Shown piece after piece: positions 16,259 to 23,710 of a DNA stretch of 64,000 nucleotides (its first letter is position 1; each line of letters opens with the position of its first letter). The DNA lies in contig NZ_JBIGHV010000010.1 in NCBI RefSeq assembly GCF_043555835.1, positions 1 to 64,000 of the forward strand. The letters are read 5' to 3'. The notes beneath the pieces are model-generated. The model was given only the letters and a program-made list of their open reading frames with translations. It was not told the DNA's origin and searched no databases. Made by a program: the position numbers and the translations under genes. This stretch comes from Pelomonas parva. GTDB lineage: Bacteria > Pseudomonadota > Gammaproteobacteria > Burkholderiales > Burkholderiaceae_C.

Positions 16259-16696
16259 TCGCCCAGGACAGCAACCGCTGCGGCCCCGTCTTTCGCCACC
16301 GATGTCGAGCTTCGGCTATGGGCACAAAGCGGCTGCGCGCGCTCCGCCATCGAATGGCAGGACCTGCCCGATAGCTGGTCCGTCGGTCCCCGCGAGCGGC
16401 AGCTTCCTGGCGCCCTAACTCAGGGCTTCATTCGACTGGCTGGCCGTCAAGCGCACAGCGCCTTACGACCGCACTGGCGCGCCAAAGCGCCCCGCGCTGA
16501 ATCTGCCAAGACTACGCCGCACTGGACGAGGCACACGCACGCCACCCACCTCCTCGGAGCCGGCGCCGAGCTGACCACGGTGCGCGACAACCTCCGGCAC
16601 GCCTGGTTGGTGGCCACGACCTCGATGTACCTGCACACCGACGACGTCCGACGGGCCAAGCAGGTGGCTGATCGGTTTGCGGCTCCGCGTTCGTAG
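16259..16696 (+). pseudogene. C-terminal remnant of a tyrosine recombinase (phage-type integrase)
   Basis: An open frame with no good start ends at TAG 16694-16696. The last 60 codons encode the catalytic C-terminus: TRHTHATHLLGAGAELTTV, with Arg and His of the second catalytic box, then an LRHA segment and SMYLHTDDVRRAKQVADRF, containing the nucleophilic Tyr. The box usually reading LGHxS..TT..Y here reads LRHAWLVATTSMY. The preceding 80 codons are weakly integrase-like (RSAIEWQDLPDSW), and the N-terminal arm-binding domain and first catalytic Arg are not recognisable. It is a remnant of the recombinase that probably moved the metal island or a neighbouring element. Confidence 0.75.
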
Positions 16697-16732
16697 CCTA
16701 CATTCCCGTCGCCCACACCCACCGGACCACCC

Positions 16733-17317
16733 ATGCCGCCAATCACCTGCGAGGCCTGCCGTCAGCCCACGCCCGCTCACGATGTCGTGAACTACGGGTC
16801 GATGGAGGGGGGCTGCCGGCAGCTCTGCGGCCGATGCTTCAACGACGCCGCCGCGAGTCGCCTTGGTCTGCAGGAGTTCGAGCACGTGGCCTTCGAACCT
16901 GTGCGTATGGTCGACGGGCGTGGCGCTGAGCACGAGTTCCGGTTTCGAACCCGGCTGTTCGGGCCCGGCGTAGCGATCGACGCGTTCGAGCTGCGCGATA
17001 GCAGCCCGGCCGGGTATCAGTTTCAGGTGATCGGCGACCCAGACGACGACCCATTGGAGTTGCTGGGCAAGTTGATTGGCAAGATGCGCCGGGCCTTGGC
17101 TCTCACACATCTGGACGACACCGACCACGGGCCGCAAGTGAATGATCGCCTGATCCTCCGTGGCACCGTGGATAGCGATCCCGACGACGATCATCGTATG
17201 CCGATGGTCATCATCGATGGTCGCGAGATCTCCTGGGACGAACTCGGCCGCATGGTGTCGACTTTCGAGGGCTGGCAGTTCAAGCTGGAGTTTCGCGACC
17301 TGAGCGAAGAGATCTGA
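16733..17317 (+). CDS. Hypothetical protein with N-terminal zinc-ribbon-like motif
   Basis: A 194-residue soluble protein opening with CEACRQP ... CRQLCGRC, two CxxC-type knuckles (about residues 6-39) that look like a zinc ribbon. An acidic alpha/beta domain follows with GDPDDDPLELLGKLIGKMRRAL and DGREISWDELGRMVSTFEGWQFKLEF. I do not recognise a characterised family. It converges with the truncated fecR gene, overlapping it by 38 bases at the 3' ends. No link to the lasso genes is evident from sequence. Confidence 0.75.
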   Translation: MPPITCEACRQPTPAHDVVNYGSMEGGCRQLCGRCFNDAAASRLGLQEFEHVAFEPVRMVDGRGAEHEFRFRTRLFGPGVAIDAFELRDSSPAGYQFQVIGDPDDDPLELLGKLIGKMRRALALTHLDDTDHGPQVNDRLILRGTVDSDPDDDHRMPMVIIDGREISWDELGRMVSTFEGWQFKLEFRDLSEEI

Positions 17318-17720
17318 CCAGGCCGAACAAGGGTGACCCCAACGTGCTGCCCTCTGCCGGGAGCACCAACACGGCGGCTGCCGCGAGCAATCCCACCGCC
17401 GCCGAGCCAGCCCACCGCCACGCAAGATTGCGCGCACGTCTGGCATCCCGCTTAGCTCGCTCTCGGGCCTGCGCATAAGTGATCGCGGCTTGCGTCCCTG
17501 GGATGGCCTGCCAGATGTCGGTCATCTTCTCGAAAACCTCCCGGTGCACCTCAGATTGTTTCAGCCATGAACGAAACTCATCCTCCATGTCCGTGCATCT
17601 GTCGGGTCCGTGCAGACTCGCCATCCACGCAGCAGCCTCGGCGGCAATCTCAGGCGTCACCTTGCCGTGTCCGACAGGGCGCCGCCGGTGATCGTTCGCT
17701 CCGGAATCGAAACTGCTCAT
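17280..17720 (-). CDS. Truncated FecR-type anti-sigma factor (N-terminal domain plus membrane helix only)
   Basis: A 146-residue protein aligning with the N-terminal (DUF4880) domain of FecR: EIAAEAAAWMASLHGPDR, MEDEFRSWL and VHREVFEKMTDIWQAI. The lasso-locus FecR at 29196-30257 has the parallel LHGPDR and ME..FR.W positions, so the two are paralogues. A membrane helix follows (AGSAAVGLLAAAAVLVLP), then the frame ends after about 25 periplasmic residues; the whole periplasmic FecR sensor domain is missing. It lies 17 bases after the RAYT-like gene and is probably co-transcribed with it. It could be a degenerate copy, or a receptor-blind anti-sigma factor. Confidence 0.7.
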   Translation of the reverse strand: MSSFDSGANDHRRRPVGHGKVTPEIAAEAAAWMASLHGPDRCTDMEDEFRSWLKQSEVHREVFEKMTDIWQAIPGTQAAITYAQARERAKRDARRARNLAWRWAGSAAVGLLAAAAVLVLPAEGSTLGSPLFGLVRSLRSGRETPA

Positions 17721-17737
17721 ACGCCCCTAACCTAGCC

Positions 17738-18736
17738 TCAAAACCCTTTCGATCCAACTACTTTCAGCCTCTTGATCTCGTCCAGGATCAACTGCATCGG
17801 CGTTCCGAGCATCTGGCGATCTACCTCCCTCGACCGCGACGCGGTCATCTGTTCGCACAAGGTGGCGCGTGCGCGGTTGAAGTGCCTGGCAACTGAGGCT
17901 GCTGGGCAGAGCCCAGCCTGAACCGCGAGGCCGGCCACCAGTGCCCTCGCCTGCGCGCCAACGGCACCTGGCAACGTTGACAGATCCTCACCACTCTCCA
18001 AGGCAAGGCGATGGGCGACCCATCGCTCCAACAGTGAGAGAGCGCCATCAATGTCCTGCGGCGACGCGGCTGCCACGAGCGCTGCAGCGGGCCCCTCGAC
18101 TTCTCGCGCCATGCCAAAGGTCGGACCCGCCGAACCGACCGCCAACGCCAACCCGTGATTGAGCTCCCACTCTCGGAGTTCGGCATCGGACGGCCGCTGC
18201 CGGATCAGGCGACCCAGCTCGTTCCTTGCCTCAAATACCGTACCCCCGAACACGCCAAGCAACGGGCGCGACTCGAAGCCGTATGCACGACGCAGTCCCA
18301 GCGTCGTCCGCAGGGACGAGCTCACGTGGTTCCTTGGGGCGGTACACAAGCCCATGGCGACAGGCCGCCAGGCCAGCATGCGGACCTCGTACTTGAGCTC
18401 AGCATCAGTCCTGATTTCGTGCGTGCGATAGCGTTCTGCGAAGACCGGTCCCCGCTCTCGTTGAAATTCACGCACCCACCGCGCCACGATGGTGGCCACC
18501 TCACGGGCCACCGCGCGCGGAGCGTCGCCCGCAGGAATCCGCGCGAGCACGTGAATCTCCCTTGGCATGAGCAGGTAGTACAGCAGCGCACGACCGCGTT
18601 GCCGGTGCGCTTGCGTCAGGCGGTCAGTGATCTTCTCCAACAGCTTTGGGCTGGACACCAGATTGCGCCCCATCGCTGCCTGCCAGCAGAGGTGCCAGGT
18701 GGTCGCACCCTGGCGGTCCGAAACGGAGTTCTCCAT
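17738..18736 (-). CDS. RAYT-like (Y1 transposase-derived) protein with degenerate HUH motif
   Basis: A 332-residue protein whose first 150 residues follow REP-associated tyrosine transposases: LLYYLLMPREIHVLARI occupies the place of the canonical MPNHVHLL. Further on come FAERYRTHEI (for FQGRFKS), MLAWRPVAMGLCTAPRNHVSSS (in two parts: MLAWRPVAMGL, then CTAPRNHVSSS; canonical NPVRAGLV...WSS). The first His of the HUH metal site is replaced (Glu60; His62 remains), so catalysis is doubtful. The C-terminal 150 residues are helical and resemble DnaA-like DNA-binding tails found in some RAYT relatives. It is not flanked by inverted repeats. It lies next to the lasso genes, in one unit with a truncated fecR. 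A domesticated DNA-binding role is my inference. Confidence 0.65.
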   Translation of the reverse strand: MENSVSDRQGATTWHLCWQAAMGRNLVSSPKLLEKITDRLTQAHRQRGRALLYYLLMPREIHVLARIPAGDAPRAVAREVATIVARWVREFQRERGPVFAERYRTHEIRTDAELKYEVRMLAWRPVAMGLCTAPRNHVSSSLRTTLGLRRAYGFESRPLLGVFGGTVFEARNELGRLIRQRPSDAELREWELNHGLALAVGSAGPTFGMAREVEGPAAALVAAASPQDIDGALSLLERWVAHRLALESGEDLSTLPGAVGAQARALVAGLAVQAGLCPAASVARHFNRARATLCEQMTASRSREVDRQMLGTPMQLILDEIKRLKVVGSKGF

Positions 18737-18742
18737 ATCTCA

Positions 18743-18754
18743 ATGACGTTTCAG
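18743..18754. repeat. 12-bp element ATGACGTTTCAG upstream of the RAYT-like gene
   Basis: ATGACGTTTCAG here recurs exactly at 29156-29167, upstream of the TonB-dependent receptor. On the minus strand, the direction of both genes, it reads CTGAAACGTCAT. Here it ends only 6 bases before the annotated start, there 36 bases before. Two exact 12-mers in two upstream regions of one locus suggest a shared regulatory site, possibly of the FecI-type sigma factor or the FecIR regulon. Confidence 0.45.
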
Positions 18755-19145
18755 CCGCAAAAAAACTCAGTACGAGAACCAAGCACTGGAATAAATGTTC
18801 GGTCCAGCAGCCGAAGCGGCCCTTCCCAGCACGTCCTTCCCTCGGTCACCGAACCTGGCGCGCGCAACTGAGGAGCAGCAGCGGCGCTTCCACTAGTGGG
18901 CGCGTGCAGGTTGCGAGTCGACCAACCGGCCAGCCAAATCACCGAACGCATGCGTCGATGCGCATCGGTCGAAACGCGCATCCAGGACGCCTCTCTACGC
19001 CCGGCGACAGCGCGCCGCTACGGGGCCGAACGTCGCAACTCAGCGGCTTCCGCTGTTGCGAGCAGGAGCGGGCGGCCTCAATCTTTTCATCGCCGGATGG
19101 CTTTGTGCCGACGGCTTTCCTCAACGCAACTTCAAGGAGATCGTC
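18755..19145. other. Upstream region of the lasso precursor gene
   Basis: About 390 bases between the divergent RAYT-like gene and the precursor gene. I searched it for a second precursor peptide and found none. It must hold the promoter of the plus-strand lasso operon; no box stands out (a weak TTGCGA ... CAATCT pair with a 17-base spacer lies near 19055-19084). A strong ribosome site, AAGGAG at 19134-19139, precedes the precursor ATG. Confidence 0.4.
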
Positions 19146-19265
19146 ATGAACGAAACACCGCAACTGGAACTGGTCGACCTGGGCGACGCCAAGGAACAGA
19201 CCAAGGGCGAGCTGAACAAGCCCGTGCCTGAAGACAACCACGTCGGCCAATTCCGGGACATCTGA
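19146..19265 (+). CDS. Lasso peptide precursor
   Basis: A 39-residue peptide with an optimal ribosome site 6 bases before ATG 19146. The leader has the proteobacterial pattern PxLxxLGDA and ends in Thr-Lys, placing the near-invariant Thr at position -2. The core would then be GELNKPVPEDNHVGQFRDI (19 residues): Gly1 as nucleophile and Glu9 as ring acceptor, giving a nine-residue macrolactam; Phe16 and Arg17 are candidate plugs. It is followed at once by B, C and D genes. The core shares Gly1 and Glu9-Asp10-Asn11 with what I recall of rubrivinodin from Rubrivivax; otherwise I do not recognise it. Confidence in ring position is good, in novelty moderate. Confidence 0.88.
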   Translation: MNETPQLELVDLGDAKEQTKGELNKPVPEDNHVGQFRDI

Positions 19266-19282
19266 TCCCTGAGCGACCAAGA

Positions 19283-19307
19283 GGGGTGCGAGCTCCGCTC
19301 GCACCCC
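19283..19307 (+). promoter_or_regulatory. Intercistronic stem-loop between precursor and B genes
   Basis: GGGGTGCGAG (19283-19292), loop CTCCG, CTCGCACCCC (19298-19307): a perfect 10-bp stem 18 bases after the precursor stop and 14 before the B gene. No T-run follows, so it is probably a partial attenuator or mRNA 3' stabiliser that keeps precursor mRNA in excess of the biosynthetic enzymes, a common arrangement in RiPP operons. Confidence 0.7.
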
Positions 19308-19320
19308 TGGCAGGATCCCA

Positions 19321-20052
19321 ATGACCACGACATCACCGATCCAACCTCGATATCGCCTTGCCGATCACGTTCGTGCGTGCCATGTCGACGGCCAGGTGAT
19401 CCTGCTCGATCTCCAGCGCGGCAAGTACATCGGTATGGGAGGACCGCTGCTTGCGGAACTCTCGAGCCAAATCCTGGGCTGGCCAACAGCCTCAACCGCC
19501 AGCACTGGCCGAACGCCCGACGACGAAGTCCACCGCGGGATCAGCGAACTGCGCCGGCAGCATCTGCTGGTCGCCGGATCATCCGCGCCTCTCGCCGAGA
19601 TCGACATTGCATCGCCGCTCGAGACGCTTGCCGAATCCGGGGAAGCACTCGCCAGCGAGAGGCGATGGCGCGGCCTCGCCAGCATCGCCTGCTCGTCGTT
19701 CGTCGCCGCACGCTGGCTCAAGCGCGACAGCCTGGCCACCATCGCAAGCAACGTCAGCCAACTGCGCCCCAGCCAGATCGGCACAGCCGCGAGCTGCCCT
19801 TCGGCTGACCTGCGCCGCGCCGTTTCCAGCTATCACAGGCTGCGACCGCTGATCATGACCTCGCAGGACAAGTGCCTGCATGACTCGCTGACCTTGGTGC
19901 GCTTCCTGGCTACCAGAAGCCTGTACCCGCGCTGGGTGATCGGCGTACGGACTCGACCTTTCGCTGCCCACTCGTGGGTGCAGGCAGGCAGCACCGTCCT
20001 CAATGACCTGCATGAGCGGGTACGTGGCTTCACACCCATCCTCGTCGTGTGA
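19321..20052 (+). CDS. Lasso peptide B protein (RRE plus leader peptidase)
   Basis: A 243-residue protein that binds the precursor leader and cuts it off, freeing Gly1 of the core. Residues 1-90 form a PqqD-like recognition element (ILLDLQRGKYIGMGG). The C-terminal 150 residues are the transglutaminase-like cysteine protease with triad Cys185 (QDKCLHDSL), His217 (FAAHSWV) and Asp229 (VLNDL). Both parts are fused, as in McjB and unlike the split B1/B2 of actinobacteria. It acts in the cytoplasm together with the C protein, whose start lies within 7 bases of its stop. Confidence 0.9.
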   Translation: MTTTSPIQPRYRLADHVRACHVDGQVILLDLQRGKYIGMGGPLLAELSSQILGWPTASTASTGRTPDDEVHRGISELRRQHLLVAGSSAPLAEIDIASPLETLAESGEALASERRWRGLASIACSSFVAARWLKRDSLATIASNVSQLRPSQIGTAASCPSADLRRAVSSYHRLRPLIMTSQDKCLHDSLTLVRFLATRSLYPRWVIGVRTRPFAAHSWVQAGSTVLNDLHERVRGFTPILVV

Positions 20053-20058
20053 GCCGTG

Positions 20059-21879
20059 ATGTTCCGCTACATCGGCTTTGCCTGGTCACCTTCGAGCGAG
20101 GAGCAGGCTGCACTGGCTGAGCGGCTCACGGCGGCGCTGAACGCTGGGCAATGGACCCGGGCGTTCTCATCTTCGGGACTACGCGTCTACGCCATGGGCT
20201 GCAAGCCGGGCGACCACGACATCTATTCCCTGCCGGCTGGTCGAGGTGTCGTGCTTGGCCGACTTTTCCGCCGGGGAAATGCCCATGGGCGCGGCTCGCG
20301 CCACATAGAGCTGACCGAACTGGAGGCTGAGCGCATCGTGCGGTCAGACGGTCAAGCGCTCATCGATCAGTTCTGGGGGCGATGGATTGCCTTCCTACCC
20401 TCATGGACAGGCGAGAGCCGCGTGCTTCGCGACCCCACCGGCACCCTACCTGGCTACACCCTGCAGATCGACGGCGTCTGCGTCGCGTTCTCGTGGCTGG
20501 AGGATGTGAGCCAGCTCCTGGACCTACCGGCCCCGGCAGTCAACTGGGATGCAGTCGCCGCGTCGCTTGTCATGGGCCGGCTTGGCGCCTACGAGACGGG
20601 CCTTCAGGGTGTCGCCCAGATCCTGCCGGGCGAGCTCACGCCCATGAGCGTGACGGATGCCGGCCCATTGCCGCTCTGGCGCGCGGTGGAGATCGCACGG
20701 CGCCCTGTCGACCTCGACCACGCGCGGGCCGCTCAGATGCTGCGCGACGCCACGACCGAGTGTGTACGGGGCTGGATGAGCTGCTACGACAACATCGTCC
20801 TCAGACTCTCCGGCGGTGTCGACTCCGCCATCCTGTTGGGCTGCCTCTACTCCGAAGCACCGACGGCGAACATCGTGTGCCTCAACCTGTACTCGCCGGG
20901 CTCGGACAGCGACGAACGCGGATACGCGCGGCTGGCCGCGGCAGGCGCGGGATGCCGGCTCATTGAACGCCACCGGGATGCCGACTTCAGGATGGATCTC
21001 GTGGCAAGCCCGGCGCTCACGCCGCTGCCCGGCAACCATATCGGCCGCCTGGGCTCAGACCGAATTGATGCCGAAGTCGTGAACGACCACGGAGCGTCCG
21101 TCATGTTCACCGGCGCTGGCGGCGATCAACTGTTCAGCGAGAGTCGCGGCACGTGGCCGGCAGCTGACTACCTGCAGTTGCGCGGGATTGATCGAGGGTT
21201 TGCAGCCGCAGTTGCCGATGCGGCTCGGCTGGGCCGGGTCTCCTACTGGCAGTCTCTGAAGCTTGCCTTCAGGGATCGCTTCGCGCGCCGGGATCCACTG
21301 TCGGGCGTCGGGCGGTATCTGACCCTGGTGCCCGAGGAGGTCGTCGACAACATCGTTCAGAAAGCGGCTCGCTTCATCCACCCCGGCCTGCTGGAAGCGA
21401 CGGATCTGCCGATCGGCAAGCTGATGCAACTCCGATCACTGTCCTGCCCCTTCGAGTACTACAACCCGTATGCGCCGGCGACCTCGCCCGAGCTCGTGCA
21501 TCCGCTGATGTCGCAGCCGCTGCTGGAGCTGAGCCTGCAGCTGCCCACCTACGTGCTGACCCGGGGAGGCTATGGGCGTGCACTGGCGCGAGCGGCATTT
21601 GCAGACCGTATCCCCGCCGAGATCGCCAGTCGTCGCTCCAAAGGGGGAACAGAACAACATGCAGCCTCGGTCCTGAATCAGAGCCTGCCGCTGGTCAGAA
21701 ACCTGCTGCTCGACGGTGAACTCGTCAGGCGGGGGTTGCTGGACCGGCAACGGGTCGAATCCACGCTGGCGGGCCGCCCCTCGACGAATGGCGCATACGT
21801 GACCGAGGTCCACAGCTGCTTCGCGGTCGAAGCCTGGCTCACGCGCGTCATTCGTGGTGCCACAGTGGCCACTTCCTGA
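20059..21879 (+). CDS. Lasso peptide C protein (asparagine-synthetase-like macrolactam synthetase)
   Basis: A 606-residue ATP-dependent cyclase that adenylates the side chain of Glu9 and joins it to Gly1 around the threaded tail. The N-terminal half resembles the AsnB glutaminase domain but lacks the catalytic Cys2. The C-terminal half has the pyrophosphatase loop LSGGVDSAILLG (near residue 255) and GAGGDQLF. The ATG at 20059 is preceded by an in-frame GTG at 20056; either may be used. It directly follows B and ends 13 bases before the exporter ATG. Confidence 0.9.
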   Translation: MFRYIGFAWSPSSEEQAALAERLTAALNAGQWTRAFSSSGLRVYAMGCKPGDHDIYSLPAGRGVVLGRLFRRGNAHGRGSRHIELTELEAERIVRSDGQALIDQFWGRWIAFLPSWTGESRVLRDPTGTLPGYTLQIDGVCVAFSWLEDVSQLLDLPAPAVNWDAVAASLVMGRLGAYETGLQGVAQILPGELTPMSVTDAGPLPLWRAVEIARRPVDLDHARAAQMLRDATTECVRGWMSCYDNIVLRLSGGVDSAILLGCLYSEAPTANIVCLNLYSPGSDSDERGYARLAAAGAGCRLIERHRDADFRMDLVASPALTPLPGNHIGRLGSDRIDAEVVNDHGASVMFTGAGGDQLFSESRGTWPAADYLQLRGIDRGFAAAVADAARLGRVSYWQSLKLAFRDRFARRDPLSGVGRYLTLVPEEVVDNIVQKAARFIHPGLLEATDLPIGKLMQLRSLSCPFEYYNPYAPATSPELVHPLMSQPLLELSLQLPTYVLTRGGYGRALARAAFADRIPAEIASRRSKGGTEQHAASVLNQSLPLVRNLLLDGELVRRGLLDRQRVESTLAGRPSTNGAYVTEVHSCFAVEAWLTRVIRGATVATS

Positions 21880-21892
21880 GCGCAGAGCGGTC

Positions 21893-23710
21893 ATGCCGCG
21901 CTGCCCTGACCTAGTTTCAGTGCTGCGACTGCTGGTCGAAACGGCCGACCAAACGACGCGACGCTACATGCTCGGCGCGGCGCTGTTGGTGGTCATGGGC
22001 GGCGCTCTCGCCGCGCTCTCGCCGCTCGCGCTGAAGCACCTGGTCGACGCAGTCACGTCGTCCGCGGAAACGGGATCGGCAAGCCTGGCCAATGTCGTGG
22101 TGTGCGGCGCCCTGTACGTCGCTGCGCTCTGTGGCACGCGCCTCCTGAGCGATGTACGACCGATGCTGACTGGCGCGATTGACCAGCGGCTCGTCGCGGC
22201 GCTGCGCCGCCGCTACTTCCATCACGTGTTGCACATGCCACTTGGCAGCCTGCTTGAACGCCGCACCGGCGAACAGCTGCACACCGCTGACCTCGCCTGC
22301 GCGGGCGTTCAGCTCCTCGTCACCCACCTCATCCACAGTCTTGCCCCCGTGGTCGTGGAGCTTGCGGTCATGGCTGTCATCCTTGCCCAGCTGGGGCAGT
22401 CCTTGCTCCTGCTTTCGTTTGGCGTGACGGCAGTGCTGTACCTCGTGGTGTTCGCCATTGGCGCGCTGCGGCTGACCTTCCACGCCAAGGCCGTCACGGC
22501 CGCCAGTCTGGCGGTCCACGGGCACCTTGCCGGCGGGCTGGGAAGCGTAGAAACGCTGCGCTGCTTCGGCGCCCAAAGGCAGGCCGAAGATGAACTCGCG
22601 GCGGCGTCGCATGACCTCGCCGGTCGCTGGGGGGCCTACCACCGGACCAGCACGAGCACGGCTATCGCGGCGACCCTTGTGTTTGCGATATCGCTGAGCG
22701 CGTGCATCGCCGTGACAGCCGACAGCGTCGCGCGCGGCACGCTGACCGTTGGCGGCTTCGTGCTGACCAGTGTCTACCTGCTGCAGATGGTGCGGCCGCT
22801 GGAGGTCCTCGGATCGGCCGCCCGCGACCTCTCCCGCTCGATCGGTTTCGTGCGGCCCATGCTGGACTTCCTGCGGGAGGAACCGGAGGCGGTCGTGGCA
22901 GTTTCAGCGGCAGGGCCGCAAGCAGCAAGGGTCGGCCGCGCTGCTGGAGGGGCGCCAGCCATCCGGTTCGAAGGACTGAACTTCGGCTACACGCCCGACA
23001 AGCGCGTGCTCGACGGGCTGGATCTGGACGTCGCGCCGGGGCTGACTGTGGCCATCGTGGGGCCGAGCGGATCGGGCAAGTCCTCGCTGCTGCGCCTCTT
23101 GCTGCGGTTGTACTCACCGCAGTCAGGTCGCATCCTGCTGGATGGCCAGGCAATCGACACGCTGCGGCTCGACCAACTGCGTGGTCAGATCGCGCTCGTG
23201 CCGCAGGACGCGGCCCTGCTGCACGCGTCGATTGCCAGCAACATTGCGCTCGGCGCGCCCGCAGCGGACCGCGAGAGCATCGTTCGCGCTGCGCGTGCCG
23301 CGCAGCTTCACCAGCTCATCGTGTCGCTGCCAGACGGCTACGACACGCTCATCGGCGAGCGGGGGCTGAAGCTGTCCGGTGGTGAACGTCAACGCCTGGC
23401 CATCGCCCGCGCGCTGCTGCGAAGTCCAAGAATCTTCCTGTTGGACGAGCCCACATCGATGCTGGACAGCAGGACGGAAGCCGAAGTGATGCTCGCCATT
23501 CGAGAGGCTACGGTGGGCTGCACGACGCTCATCGTTGCCCACCGCCTATCGACCGTCATGCACGCCGACGAGATCATTTTCCTGAGCGAGGGGCGCATCC
23601 TCGAGCGCGGCTCGCACACCGACCTCATCGCACGGGTCGGACCGTATGCTCAGCTGTGGCGACACCAAGTGAAAGGTGCCACCGCCCCGCCCTCACCCCA
23701 CGCTGGGTAG
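21893..23710 (+). CDS. ABC exporter with fused membrane and ATPase domains, lasso D type
   Basis: A 605-residue half-transporter. Six membrane helices occupy residues 20-300, then the ATPase domain with Walker A GPSGSGKSS (about 390), Q loop LVPQDAALLHASIASNI, signature LSGGERQR (about 494) and Walker B IFLLDEPTS. McjD-type exporters pump the mature lasso peptide out and give self-immunity. The ATG at 21893 is preferred to a GTG at 21854 that would lie inside the C gene. Its end overlaps the convergent isopeptidase gene by 18 bases. D genes are usually missing from isopeptidase-type clusters, which makes this one notable. Confidence 0.9.
   Translation: MPRCPDLVSVLRLLVETADQTTRRYMLGAALLVVMGGALAALSPLALKHLVDAVTSSAETGSASLANVVVCGALYVAALCGTRLLSDVRPMLTGAIDQRLVAALRRRYFHHVLHMPLGSLLERRTGEQLHTADLACAGVQLLVTHLIHSLAPVVVELAVMAVILAQLGQSLLLLSFGVTAVLYLVVFAIGALRLTFHAKAVTAASLAVHGHLAGGLGSVETLRCFGAQRQAEDELAAASHDLAGRWGAYHRTSTSTAIAATLVFAISLSACIAVTADSVARGTLTVGGFVLTSVYLLQMVRPLEVLGSAARDLSRSIGFVRPMLDFLREEPEAVVAVSAAGPQAARVGRAAGGAPAIRFEGLNFGYTPDKRVLDGLDLDVAPGLTVAIVGPSGSGKSSLLRLLLRLYSPQSGRILLDGQAIDTLRLDQLRGQIALVPQDAALLHASIASNIALGAPAADRESIVRAARAAQLHQLIVSLPDGYDTLIGERGLKLSGGERQRLAIARALLRSPRIFLLDEPTSMLDSRTEAEVMLAIREATVGCTTLIVAHRLSTVMHADEIIFLSEGRILERGSHTDLIARVGPYAQLWRHQVKGATAPPSPHAG

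Noticed and set aside
18755..19145. A second lasso precursor upstream of the first
   Set aside because: No short frame with a Thr at -2 and Gly/Ala ... Asp/Glu at core position 7-9 preceded by a ribosome site was found.
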